Shown: positions 25,945-35,400 of the stretch, in pieces
Layout of the letters: each line of letters begins with the position of its first letter
Numbering within the stretch: position 1 is the stretch's first letter
NCBI RefSeq assembly: GCF_000470315.2
Contig: NZ_CBRF02000001.1
Location: 224,525 to 288,524 of the forward strand
Source of the DNA: Psychromonas sp. SP041
GTDB lineage: Bacteria > Pseudomonadota > Gammaproteobacteria > Enterobacterales > Psychromonadaceae
Direction of reading: 5' to 3'
Length of the DNA stretch: 64,000 bases
Program-made: the position numbers and the translations under genes
The notes under the pieces: model-generated
What the model saw: only the letters and a program-made list of their open reading frames with translations
Databases searched by the model: none
Told to the model about the DNA's origin: nothing

Positions 25945-27294
25945 TTATGCAGTCATAAGGTATAAATGCTCTTCTTCAAAATAAGAGTCATCAACACTAG
26001 ACATTATCGACTCCATTTCTTGATCGTAAGCATCAAGGTCGTTTTCACTGGTTATTTCTGGTTGAACTCGTAATTTTGACATTTGCCCCCATGTTTTGTC
26101 CTCACCTGACAATAATCTTTCATCCCACTGATTATTTTTAATCGAAATAAGTCTTTCGTATTTTGTTAATCCTACTACATCGCGTGAAACAACCGAGTCT
26201 ACAAGAGGGTTTGTGAACTCCCATACAGCGCAAGGAGAGTCAGGGCGAATAGCTCGACCAATATACTGCTTTTTCTCAGCAGGGCTATTAAAGTGTCTTG
26301 CAAGTACAACATCAGTGATATTTTCAGCATCGATTCCCTCGCCTATTTTTTGGCAGTTAACCAAGAATTGAATTTTGCCCTCAGACAATTTATCAAGTGC
26401 CTTATCTAGATCATCTTCTTTGTGGCGCGAGTCCAAAATCCCAGCTTTTAAGCCCATTTTGTAACGTAGATGACGTTGAATTTTTCTTGCTTCACGCTCA
26501 GTGCGTACAAAAATAATTGTATTACCCATATGCGTTGAGTATTTTTCAAGCAATTTAATTGTTAATTCAGACTTATCATTTTTTCCTAGATCGACCACTG
26601 TGTTTACGCCTACCTTTTCAGTAAAGCCTCGTCTAGCGGCATCATATTCACTGATCGCAACATGAAAGCGTTCAAACTTAAGTAATAGTCCATCACCTCG
26701 TTGGTCATCAGCAGTAAAGCCTATTAACGGGCGGCTAGTCATTTTGGTAAGGATTTTTTGAATTGAGTGCATCGCTTCATGATGACTTTCATCTAAAAAT
26801 GTAATATCCCAACCTTTTTCCATTACTTCATCTGGAATTGATGACATAGCAGATTGCAAGATAAGCTCTACAGAGCTATTTTCTCTATATTCAGCCTCTG
26901 CCTGTCTGTTTAAGCGGTGCTTATTCGATACATACAAAACTCTGATTTTTTTTGTTGGTTCAATTTTTAATAAATTTCTTACTCTTGTTGAGAGAGCAAT
27001 GAGCTTTGTGATAAGCGTTTTGCCTGTTCCTGTAGGTGATTTCACACCAATTCGAGTGAATCCTTGCTCAAGCATATCTGCAACGGAGTTAACCGTATTT
27101 GCTTGATAGAATCGTGGAGTTTTAGACGTTTTTTCAGCTAAAGATAATGGCTCTATATATTCTTCGTTGAAGAATGTAAAAGTGTTGAACAGACTAGCTG
27201 TTGTGTCGTTTTCTACAGTTGCTACAGACTTGTTTACATCTGTATTTTGAGTTGCCATTGCTTCCGAAAATGGATTAAGCGAAAATAGTTCCAT
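25945..27294 (-). CDS. SF2 DEAD/DEAH-type helicase
   Basis: Superfamily 2 motifs appear in order: RFYQANTVNSV (Q-like), SPTGTGKT (Walker A, about residues 89-96), FLDESHH (DExH), GFTADD (motif III-like), FVRTEREARK, CQKIGEGIDAENI (motif V) and QYIGRAIRPDS (motif VI). At 449 aa it is essentially the bare helicase core of the type seen in restriction-enzyme and repair helicases. It should use ATP to move on DNA or RNA. No nuclease domain is fused. It has a shared-type promoter and a GGGGGAATC ribosome site. Confidence 0.9.
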   Translation of the reverse strand: MELFSLNPFSEAMATQNTDVNKSVATVENDTTASLFNTFTFFNEEYIEPLSLAEKTSKTPRFYQANTVNSVADMLEQGFTRIGVKSPTGTGKTLITKLIALSTRVRNLLKIEPTKKIRVLYVSNKHRLNRQAEAEYRENSSVELILQSAMSSIPDEVMEKGWDITFLDESHHEAMHSIQKILTKMTSRPLIGFTADDQRGDGLLLKFERFHVAISEYDAARRGFTEKVGVNTVVDLGKNDKSELTIKLLEKYSTHMGNTIIFVRTEREARKIQRHLRYKMGLKAGILDSRHKEDDLDKALDKLSEGKIQFLVNCQKIGEGIDAENITDVVLARHFNSPAEKKQYIGRAIRPDSPCAVWEFTNPLVDSVVSRDVVGLTKYERLISIKNNQWDERLLSGEDKTWGQMSKLRVQPEITSENDLDAYDQEMESIMSSVDDSYFEEEHLYLMTA

Positions 27295-27339
27295 GATGTG
27301 ATTCCCCCGAATCGTTGACTCATTAATTTATATGCAGTA

Positions 27340-27367
27340 ATTATATATTATTTGGTATAAAAGTCAA
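27340..27367 (-). promoter_or_regulatory. promoter of helicase gene, shared family
   Basis: The minus strand reads TTGACT, 16 bp, TATAAT with TATACCAAATAATATA across the spacer and -10. Confidence 0.75.
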
Positions 27368-27760
27368 TATTACAGGGTTAATTAAACTGATTATTTGCAA
27401 ATAAAGTTAACACCTAAAAAACAGCTAGTAAGAAGGAGAGGGAGCGAAAAGAGCGGTCGTTATTTCATCCGCAGGATGGTCTGCTTTTCTTAACACAAAA
27501 TAAAGCTTGTTAATTAATATTTAATGGTAAAGCAATTTAATCTTCCGGTCGATTTTGACTTCCTGCCCACAATGCAATAATTATCTGTATGAAAAATTAA
27601 TCTAGGACCTGCCTATTACTCTTTATTAATAATAAGAGGGCATATTGGGCGATTAAAATAATATTTATTAACAAAACATCATATCTTTATTGACATTTAC
27701 GAGTCCTATCAATAAAGTATCTGATATAACATGACTTTAAATATTGACAGGTAATATAAA
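27368..27760. other. 393-bp intergenic region
   Basis: The region lies between the divergent helicase and winged-helix genes. Apart from the plus-strand promoter at 27690-27718 I see no gene, repeat or hairpin of note. A purine-rich AAGGAGAGGGAG at about 27432 has no start codon behind it. Confidence 0.5.
27690..27718 (+). promoter_or_regulatory. promoter of winged-helix gene
   Basis: The site reads TTGACA, 17 bp, TAAAGT. It ends 42 bp upstream of the start codon. A second -10-like GATATAAC follows a few bases later. Confidence 0.5.
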
Positions 27761-28618
27761 ATGAATACTCAAAGTTTAGAAATGACATCTAAGATATTGG
27801 CAACTATCATTAAGCAACCAAAATCTTGCTTGAATGACATAATCTCTTCATTGTCAATTGCGAAGCATGACAAGCGAGTTAAAACTCATCTCGCGTTCGC
27901 CAAGACTTCACTTGAAGAATGCAAATCAATAAAGGCATCCGGTCCGACTAATAATAGAGTTTATGAGGCTAAGAACCCAGACTCGATTCCTAACGGTAAC
28001 CTTCTTGTTACAATTTACAACAGCATTGAATCTAAAGCCCTTTCAAGCTCTTATTCTACTCAAGATGTAGCTAAGATTATTATAATCAATGTTTACGAAG
28101 CAGGGGAGCAGGGGATCACTGCTGCTGACCTACGAGACAGTGTTAAACTTATTGAAGATGATGAATTTGAAGAAGCATTGAGCCTGGCTCTTCAGATTAA
28201 GTCAATTACAATCAAAGAAGATGACGGTGTTTACACGTTTAGCGGTAGCCCGATGTATTTAATCCTCAACGTTAATGATGAGTTAAACATCTTAACCGGT
28301 GATATAGATGAGCTGGAAGAAACTTTTGTTAAGAAGATTGACTACAGCAAGATGCCAGAGGAAGACAAGAACACCGTATGGGCAGCTATTCTAGGAATGA
28401 TTCCTGAAGATCAAGATTCAACTATTAGTAGAAATTTCATCGCAAGAAATAACTCTCGTACTCCACAGGTTAAATACCTTGGAAGACAGGTTATTATTGA
28501 CTTAATCGAAACAATGAAGGACCTAGACTTAGTAGATATTGTTGACAGCAAAAGCGGAAAGAGAGAGTTCTTATTTCTTACTGAAAAAGGTAAGAAAAAG
28601 CTAAGCGAACTAAGCTAG
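27761..28618 (+). CDS. putative winged-helix regulatory protein, 285 aa
   Basis: The C-terminal 60 residues look like a winged helix: LGRQVIIDLIETMKDLDLVD, then GKREFLFLTEKGKKKLSEL, as in MarR- or ArsR-like families. A second helical segment near residues 100-150 (AKIIIINVYEAGEQGITAAD, LRDSVKLI) may be another winged helix. The N-terminal part is unknown. It is probably a DNA-binding protein of the element. It is a single-gene unit ended by a terminator. Confidence 0.6.
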   Translation: MNTQSLEMTSKILATIIKQPKSCLNDIISSLSIAKHDKRVKTHLAFAKTSLEECKSIKASGPTNNRVYEAKNPDSIPNGNLLVTIYNSIESKALSSSYSTQDVAKIIIINVYEAGEQGITAADLRDSVKLIEDDEFEEALSLALQIKSITIKEDDGVYTFSGSPMYLILNVNDELNILTGDIDELEETFVKKIDYSKMPEEDKNTVWAAILGMIPEDQDSTISRNFIARNNSRTPQVKYLGRQVIIDLIETMKDLDLVDIVDSKSGKREFLFLTEKGKKKLSELS

Positions 28619-28636
28619 TATAGTATCAAATGACAG

Positions 28637-28672
28637 AATCCCAGCCAGGTTAACAGCCTCGCTGGGATTTTT
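28637..28672 (+). terminator. intrinsic terminator
   Basis: A 9-bp stem (AATCCCAGC with GCTGGGATT) and a 15-nt loop end in TTTTT. Confidence 0.85.
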
Positions 28673-29137
28673 GCATCTGCATGAAGATATTAGTTTAATG
28701 CCCTAGAAGCGCGTATAACGCTCATGTGGAATAGTTTGGATTAGGCCATAGGTTGTTTGGTTTGAAGCTTTTTAGCAGTAGAGAAGTGAGTCTGCGCATT
28801 TTTAGCAGCATAAAATACTTGTATGACTGCTTGAACGCTTAAGTGAGCTGCAGCGTATGCTTAATCTACGCTGTACCAAAATATTAATTAATGGAAATAT
28901 GCCCTGACAAATCAATTTAAGAGATGTCGCCCGTTCGGATGACACATAATGCCAGGTCAGCCTCATAGCCTAGGCCTATGGTAAGCAAACGGTGTACCTT
29001 AAATCTTATATAGCCAATCTGTGCTTTTACTAGCTCACTAGATAATCCTCTCGTGAAGGTGGTATGGCAATATATTAAGCAGAAAGACAGCCGCCTATTT
29101 AGTTTCTATTACATTGCCTGGCTTAGAGAAAAAGGTC
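28673..29137. other. 465-bp region without a supported gene
   Basis: The composition is slightly richer in GC than the flanks. A small hairpin (CAGCGTA at 28851-28857 with TACGCTG at 28867-28873) and a near-palindrome around CCTAGG at about 28965-28985 are present. Short open frames have no ribosome site. It could encode a small RNA or be gene debris; nothing decisive is visible. Confidence 0.5.
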
Positions 29138-29620
29138 TTACACACGACATGGCACTTCTGACGAGTCAACATAGTGTCTGTCGCCCATTCGAACTACACC
29201 AAATATCGATTCATTATCGAGTGTGCCGGCTTCCTTGTCGAAGCCAGAAAGATTAATTTTTTCGGACTTAATTTGTTCCAGCCATGAAATTACGATTCTA
29301 GCCTTTGAGTTGATTATGTCTCTTATCTCTTCAATGTCACACAAAGACGAACTAAGTGTTCTTGCTGCACAATATGGAAGATTGGTACCGACTTCTTCAG
29401 CAGAAAAGAAAAATGCACCATCTTCTTCATCTTCCTTAACAAACTTACCGTAAATGACCAGCTCCTCATCGATAGCAAATGAATCTAAGTTTATTTCGAA
29501 ATAGATGCTGTTTACTTTAAACAAAGAGCATAAATTTAAATCAGTCGCACTAGCATCTCCGCCGTTAGATTTAATATGACTAACAAATAGGTCTTGTTCT
29601 GACGGTGTCCAGTCTTTCAT
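29138..29620 (-). CDS. hypothetical acidic protein, 160 aa
   Basis: This is an unrecognised soluble, acidic protein (KEDEEDGAFFFS in the middle) that begins MKDWTPSEQDLFVSHI. It has no signal peptide. AAGGAAGC precedes the ATG, and a promoter lies at 29677-29705. The function is unknown. Confidence 0.65.
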   Translation of the reverse strand: MKDWTPSEQDLFVSHIKSNGGDASATDLNLCSLFKVNSIYFEINLDSFAIDEELVIYGKFVKEDEEDGAFFFSAEEVGTNLPYCAARTLSSSLCDIEEIRDIINSKARIVISWLEQIKSEKINLSGFDKEAGTLDNESIFGVVRMGDRHYVDSSEVPCRV

Positions 29621-29676
29621 TTTGCTTCCTTAACTTATGAATTGGTATCATATAAAGAATGATATTTTGTGTAATT

Positions 29677-29705
29677 AATATAATTAAAATATATTTAAGT
29701 GTCAA
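29677..29705 (-). promoter_or_regulatory. promoter of the 160-aa gene
   Basis: The minus strand reads TTGACA, 17 bp, TATATT, with an AT-only ATATATTTTAAT in the spacer. It is a looser relative of the shared family. Confidence 0.65.
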
Positions 29706-29912
29706 TGTAACCGCAAGTTAAGTTGAGCTTTATTATTTTTTTTGGAACAAAATGATTGTTTTGTGCTTATAGCGAGCACTGCTCACCTAAAACCCACTCT
29801 AAAACATCAATTCAAGATCACGCAGCAGGTGACTTTTATAACCATGTGTGCAAATTGTCATTTGCAATGAACCAGTTTTCTTCCTTGGTAAGGTGTAGCC
29901 ATTACTGCCTTG

Positions 29913-29940
29913 TTGAACTTAAGCTAATTCTTGCTATAAT
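29913..29940 (+). promoter_or_regulatory. promoter of outer-membrane barrel genes
   Basis: The site reads TTGAAC, 16 bp, TATAAT with an extended -10 (TTGCTATAAT). It lies 48 bp before the first barrel gene. The stretch 29706-29912 before it holds no gene that I can support. Confidence 0.7.
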
Positions 29941-29988
29941 ATATCAACTTTTAAAAGACCTATTGTATTGATAAAACAGGATAAAATA

Positions 29989-30636
29989 ATGAAACACAAA
30001 AATTTGCTATGGCATGCAGTAGCAACAGCCTCAGTATTAACAATGTCTAGCGCAGCATTTGCAACGGATACGACTTTGGGTATTACTTACGGAAGTGTTG
30101 CCATTGGTGAAACAGAATCTTATAACGCTGTAGAGGCACAAGATGCAATTGTGTTTGACCTTAAGCACGAAATGTCTGATAATTTCTATATTGAAGGCCG
30201 ATACGCTGAAGCAGAGCTAAAAGTAGGTACTGAATTAAGTGACACTGAAACTGTTACCGTTTCAGATACTGATATTGTTCAATGGTCAGGCGGCATTGGT
30301 GGCAACTTTGACCTTGGTTTAACCGTCATTAGCGACGTTTACGTTGGTGGAGGTTATTTTAAAGATTCTTTTGAAGCCAACTCAGGCGACACTGATGCAG
30401 ATGGGTTCTATGGGAAAGCTGGGTTAAATATTGATACTGGCGTAACCGGTCTCACGCTGACTGGCGAATATAGCTATTATGTAGGTGAGTGGAGTGACAC
30501 AGAAGTCGCTTACGAATACGGATTAGCAACAGCTAAGCTAGAATATGAAGTGACATCGTCACTTATATTAAATGGCGCATTTGACTTTGCAGACTCAGAA
30601 AGTGCATACCGTATCGGCGGAACATATAAATTTTAA
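29989..30636 (+). CDS. outer-membrane beta-barrel protein
   Basis: A Sec signal (MKHKNLLWHAVATASVLTMS, cleavage near AFA) is followed by about 190 residues of alternating beta strands, with Gly-rich turns such as DVYVGGGYF, and a final GGTYKF with the C-terminal Phe needed for BAM insertion. The size fits an eight-stranded barrel of the OmpX/Ail or OmpA-barrel type. The start is the ATG at 29989 with AGGATAA upstream. It is followed 70 bp later by a second barrel gene with a similar ending, probably a diverged paralogue. Confidence 0.85.
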   Translation: MKHKNLLWHAVATASVLTMSSAAFATDTTLGITYGSVAIGETESYNAVEAQDAIVFDLKHEMSDNFYIEGRYAEAELKVGTELSDTETVTVSDTDIVQWSGGIGGNFDLGLTVISDVYVGGGYFKDSFEANSGDTDADGFYGKAGLNIDTGVTGLTLTGEYSYYVGEWSDTEVAYEYGLATAKLEYEVTSSLILNGAFDFADSESAYRIGGTYKF

Positions 30637-30706
30637 CGCATTTAGATTGCATGTCATGTAGGGTCAAAAGATTGGCCTTATCTTTTTAATAAAATAGGAC
30701 TTAATA

Positions 30707-31297
30707 ATGAAAAAGAATATTATCGCATTAGCAGTTTCTCTTGTCGTATCTAGCTCTGCAATGGCTGGCCTTGCAACAGAAGGAACAGAGATTGGTGCAG
30801 GATACACATGGAAACAAACAGATGTAAGTGGTCAAACTGCTGATGCGGATGGTTTCACTGCAAGTATTGAGCATCGTGTTGGTAATGGCTTTTTTCTAGA
30901 AGGTGATTTTTCAAGAGTTGAAGATCGTCAAGATAGTGCCTTAAGCCAACAAGACTTGTCGTTAGGCGGTGGATTAGTACTTGAAGCAACACCTTATGTA
31001 AATATTTTATTAAGTGCCGGTTATACTTCACAGAACCCAAGTGCCTTTGACAATGAGTATGGTGGTTATGGTCATTATGTGACATTAGGCTTTGAATCAG
31101 AGCTGTCTAATCCTGGTCTAGTTCTTAATGCAGAATATAACATTAGATCTATGCATTTGGATGGCACAAACGAAATCATTGAAACTTTAGATGTTTCTTT
31201 AGAGCAAGAAGTTCTTCAAAAAACATCGTTAGTTGCAGGCCTGACAGTTACGGATGGTTATGCAAATCCTTATCTGGGTGCGAAATACAGATTTTAA
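30707..31297 (+). CDS. outer-membrane beta-barrel protein, second copy
   Basis: The signal peptide is MKKNIIALAVSLVVSSSAMA. The mature 176 residues alternate polar and hydrophobic positions and end GAKYRF with a terminal Phe. The overall plan matches the upstream protein but the sequence is much diverged. Its probable role is adhesion, serum-type resistance or a small pore; no motif decides. The gene is ended by a clear terminator. Confidence 0.85.
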   Translation: MKKNIIALAVSLVVSSSAMAGLATEGTEIGAGYTWKQTDVSGQTADADGFTASIEHRVGNGFFLEGDFSRVEDRQDSALSQQDLSLGGGLVLEATPYVNILLSAGYTSQNPSAFDNEYGGYGHYVTLGFESELSNPGLVLNAEYNIRSMHLDGTNEIIETLDVSLEQEVLQKTSLVAGLTVTDGYANPYLGAKYRF

Positions 31298-31324
31298 TTA
31301 ATTAGTTACAATAAGTTATTATAT

Positions 31325-31349
31325 AAAAGCCCATTTATGGGCTTTTTTT
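31325..31349 (+). terminator. intrinsic terminator after barrel genes
   Basis: The stem AAAAGCCCA with TGGGCTTTT and a short loop is followed by seven T. Confidence 0.88.
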
Positions 31350-31407
31350 ATGCTAAATTTAATATATAATATGTAATTAGGAGTACATAATTTAGCAAAG
31401 GATTTTT

Positions 31408-31887
31408 ATGAGCGTGGTTTTAAGAGTAATGAATGGGAAAAATTACATTCATGTAAGAAGAAAAATTAATGGCACACAAAAGCAGCATTTTACCAACATT
31501 TCAAACATGAGCCGAAGCGAATTAGCTAAGAGTCTTATTGAAGCGAGAAAGATAGATAGGGAATGGAAAGGTGAACAGATGTGTTTGGAGAGTTCATTAG
31601 TATCTTTGTTTTGTACTGCTGGAAAGTTGAACCACATTAGATTAGCAGCACCTTCAAAGAAAGAAGGCGCATCAATCAAATGCCTTATTGCAAGGAAAGA
31701 TAAAGTTCACTCATTTCACACCTCTAGATCCATCAATAAGCACGGTTTAAATGGTGCTATTGAGAAAGTATTTAGATTGATGTCGCAAAATCTGGGTGTT
31801 AATCCAGACTCAGTGGTCGGCATGCTGATGCTCTCTTTGTATAAAAGCTCCTTAAAGATGGCTTATTTGGAGCAGATATCGAAATAG
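31408..31887 (+). CDS. hypothetical basic protein, 159 aa
   Basis: This is a very basic protein with two similar halves: VLRVMNGKNYIHVRRKI and, later, IKCLIARKDKVHSFHTSRSI, each followed by a helix. The pattern of a small three-stranded sheet plus helix repeated twice could be an AP2-like DNA-binding arrangement, but this is weak. AAAGGA lies seven bases upstream of the ATG, and a TATAAT is at 31365-31370. Confidence 0.6.
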   Translation: MSVVLRVMNGKNYIHVRRKINGTQKQHFTNISNMSRSELAKSLIEARKIDREWKGEQMCLESSLVSLFCTAGKLNHIRLAAPSKKEGASIKCLIARKDKVHSFHTSRSINKHGLNGAIEKVFRLMSQNLGVNPDSVVGMLMLSLYKSSLKMAYLEQISK

Positions 31888-31908
31888 ATTTACTGCTTTT
31901 AATGTAAA

Positions 31909-32361
31909 TTAATTGCTAAGTGGTACTGCGATCGGTTTGATATTTCGAAAACGCCTTAATACCATAATCTTTTCTTTGCAGCGGACCAGGCTTTCTTTTT
32001 TATTCTTTATTTTTGCTAACAAAGAAGGGATTTCTGTTTTTCGATTGTGTTCATGCTGATTAATTATTTTAATTTCCAATCTGGTTTTTTGATTTTCTAA
32101 TTTTAAGCTTTCTTGTTCATACACATTGGCTAGTAAATCTGATTCTGTTATCTCCAGCATGTGTTTTTTTAGTAAGCTGACGGCAATTGCCTCACTTTCA
32201 TGCTGAACAACAGTCCCAATCTTGTGATAGCTTTCATTTACAACTGGGGCTTCATCACTTTTAACTGATAAATACCCTACAATGCAGTTTTCGGCAATTT
32301 TACTCGTGATGGTAAAAAACAATGCCTCTCGTTGTTTGTTATTTTTGAGAATGTCAGTCAT
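31909..32361 (-). CDS. hypothetical coiled-coil protein, 150 aa
   Basis: This is an unrecognised protein whose residues of about 65-135 form a charged coiled coil (EQESLKLENQKTRLEIKI, then IKNKKESLVRCKEKI). An AGAGAG ribosome site precedes the ATG. It is convergent with the basic protein at 31408 and has a promoter of the shared type in reverse orientation. Confidence 0.65.
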   Translation of the reverse strand: MTDILKNNKQREALFFTITSKIAENCIVGYLSVKSDEAPVVNESYHKIGTVVQHESEAIAVSLLKKHMLEITESDLLANVYEQESLKLENQKTRLEIKIINQHEHNRKTEIPSLLAKIKNKKESLVRCKEKIMVLRRFRNIKPIAVPLSN

Positions 32362-32412
32362 TTTGCTCTCTTGATATAATAATGTTGCACAGTTCGCCCT
32401 TAAATGCTCAAT

Positions 32413-32440
32413 AGTATATTAAATTTATTATTGCGGTCAA
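32413..32440 (-). promoter_or_regulatory. promoter of coiled-coil gene, shared operator reversed
   Basis: The minus strand reads TTGACC, 16 bp, TATACT. The spacer and -10 together read TAAATTTAATATACT, resembling the operator of 25861-25889 in the opposite orientation. Confidence 0.65.
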
Positions 32441-32477
32441 TATTGTCGCTATTAAGCATTTTAGTATATTTAATTAT

Positions 32478-35400
32478 TTAGCCTATCGGCTCATAGAACT
32501 TGGTACCTATTCTACAAGGCACCTTACAATTTTTTGCAGTTATGGCCAGATGTGACATTGGAGAGCCATCCCTTGATATTACTCCCCCAAATAAACCAAT
32601 CATATTCATGCTCGAATTAGGGAAAGACTTTACCATTAGAGTGTAATTCTTCAGTTCATGCTCAGGAATATCTTTAAAGTCATCGATTCCGACTCGTTTT
32701 ATTGGCATCTCTCCATTTACAATAACCCAACCATCAAGACTATTGGTGGCCTCAGACAGTGGCTCACCTTTACGCGAGAGAAGATGTGAGCTTATGGATA
32801 AGTTATGGTCGATATTGATTCCAGATTTCTCATAGAAATATTTGCACATGGCCAGTCCCAGCATCATTATTGACTTACAAACCTCTCTTTCACTGGCTGT
32901 AACCTGAATAGAGAAACTTCTCCATGGCTCAGTAATGTCCATTGATGCCAGAGTACCGCCTGTTATGCTCATAAAGCTATAAATATCCAGAGATAGTGAT
33001 TCTAGGCCGTCGTAATCCTTATTTATCTTATCGCTAGTTATGCAATTGGAGACAGGCTCTACAATGTGAGCTATCTGGCGAATAAAAGTATTCAAATCCA
33101 TTTTATGAATATGATCATCAATATTCTTGTGAATTTCTTTTATTTCATTTAATGCATTAATAGCATCCATGTAATTAAAAGGCTTTGTCGCTTCTTTAAT
33201 TCTGTAGACATGTTGATGATCCATAATTATCGAATAATTATACAGTTTTGCCAGAACGGAGCGGCCAAGAGGAGACATGTAGCTCGATTCAACATTATCC
33301 GCAAATCGATGACTATCTCTCCATGCACTTAATATCTCAGAATCAAAAGCCGGGTGAGTTTGTTCATCTATCCTTACCTGCAATAACTTAATATTGCTTA
33401 GCCGAGTTATTCCAAACTCAATAAGGGCAGGCTTGTTATAGTAAGATTCTACTTTTACTATGAGTGTCATGATCTTCTTTTCGAGAGATGTTTTTTTGTG
33501 GTTTCTGTGAAAGGTCCTGTAGCTTCCGCTAAGGCCTTCGGTTACCAAATCCTCATCATCTATCGAATATGATATTGAAAATCCTGATTCGTCAGCGTGA
33601 GAGCGCGCTACGCCTTTCTTCGAGTAATTAATATAAGGCATAACCCAAAACTGTACGTCTCTAGCAGGCAGGGTGTTGATAAGATTCTTTTTCATCAACT
33701 TAATTGTTTGTGCAAGTTTTCTTCGAGAGGTTATCTTCGTCTCAAAGATGCCTGCGTTAGCTTGTTCATCAGAAGAAATATGATTAGACCTCACTATCCA
33801 TTTTCTCGCGCCTAACATTCTAGCCGTAAATGGAATATTCTTTGTTTTATGCTTAACAATAAACCCCTGGTGTAGAAAGCTGTGTTTTTTAAGGAAAGGG
33901 ATCGTCTTCATGTACTTGTCACCAACCTTAGACGGGACATACATTAGCTTGTTATTCAATTCAACAATCAATGAGCCTAAAATAAGTGTCACAAACAAGC
34001 CTAAATATATTCGGTCAAACGGAGATGATGTGTAGCTCATTATTTCAAGCAAAATAGTGAAAATAACTAATGCTCCAATCAATCCTTTCCATCGGTATTT
34101 AAATAATGGTTTAAGGCCGCCTTCAAGGATGAAATAGAATGATGCTAAAGCTGTTAATACTAGAGGGTTTACCGCCATGTGCTGGTAAACATCGCTGGGC
34201 AACCTAAATAGCGTATTGAAGTAGATAGATAAAAAACCGAAGACGATAGCGGATCCTACAGCCCAAAGTCCACCAAGTAATGAAACAGCTCCCAAAGCAA
34301 TGCCCATGATTATCAATGTTGAGCTGGTTACCCAAAGAGGCTTTATGTCAGTCCATGAGTTAGTAAACTTGGTAACCTCCAATAACATCGATAACTTGCT
34401 GCTATCAATGAGGAAGCTGTCACCTAGTGCCCGGTCTCCACCTAAAAAATAGGCGCCGCCGAATAGCTCGTTATTTGAATGAGTAAAACCAAGAAAGTTA
34501 AACATTTTTCTATCTAGCTCATATGCCAAATAGTATGAAAGCAAGGAGGTGTTTGAGTCTTCTGGAGCAAGGACAATAATTTCATCTTTGTCGAAAGGGA
34601 TATCTTCTACTGTTAACTTCCAGTTTTTTAGTGTGAAAGGGTTATATTTGGTAAGGTCTCTAACTAAATAATCCCCACCATTGTGTGGAATTCGTTCCGT
34701 ACAGATGCGAGTGAAACACCCAATAGTGACTTTCTTGTTTTTGATCTCAGGCAAAGCATAAATATCTAATGGGCTTAACCATGTAGTGGACTTATAAAAG
34801 ACCGGTGTTATTTGATTGTCACTTGCCAGCTCTGTAAAGGGGTGTGCATTTAGGTATGTTTTCGAATAAACGATTTTATTTGGCGGAAGAGTAAGTTTTG
34901 TTGACGCATATTTTACCAGTGCTTGTATGTTTCCGTCTCCTAAATTATAAGCAAAAGAAAACCTTGTTCGTAATTTTGGGTTCATGCCTTCTTTAATTTT
35001 TAACCAATCACTATCTGTCATTGCAGCAATGTCGACAACCGTCAATAAAGATGCATTCATATAGCTATGAACCTTAAACTGATTGGTGTCAGTTACAACG
35101 AACTGATTCTCATCTTTAAGTGACTCCTGAATTGCACTAAATTTTGGATATATTGGAGAGTACTGAATATCATCAATGCTTAAAGTTTCATTCATTTGAT
35201 CAGATAGAACATCGCTTCCTGACAAATTACTGAATAAGAATGCAGAATCAACAACCGCTGACATAGCGTTATTTTCATTTAGAATTGCAGCGACATTAGC
35301 GCCATGGGTTCTATAACGAGAAAAGATGTAAATAGGCTTGTTCGTGTTTTTTGAGAAAAGAGAAATGGCTTCTTTGTCACCAAAATAAATAATATGACTG

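Noticed and set aside
28851..28873. Small hairpin that could be an integron attC-type site
   Set aside because: No core-site sequences, integrase or cassette-like spacing are present.
29053..29256. 67-codon plus-strand frame in the gap after the winged-helix gene
   Set aside because: It has no ribosome site, and its second half overlaps the better-supported minus-strand gene at 29138-29620.
29756..29971. 71-codon frame upstream of the first barrel gene
   Set aside because: It needs a TTG start, has no ribosome site, and runs across the barrel promoter at 29913-29940.
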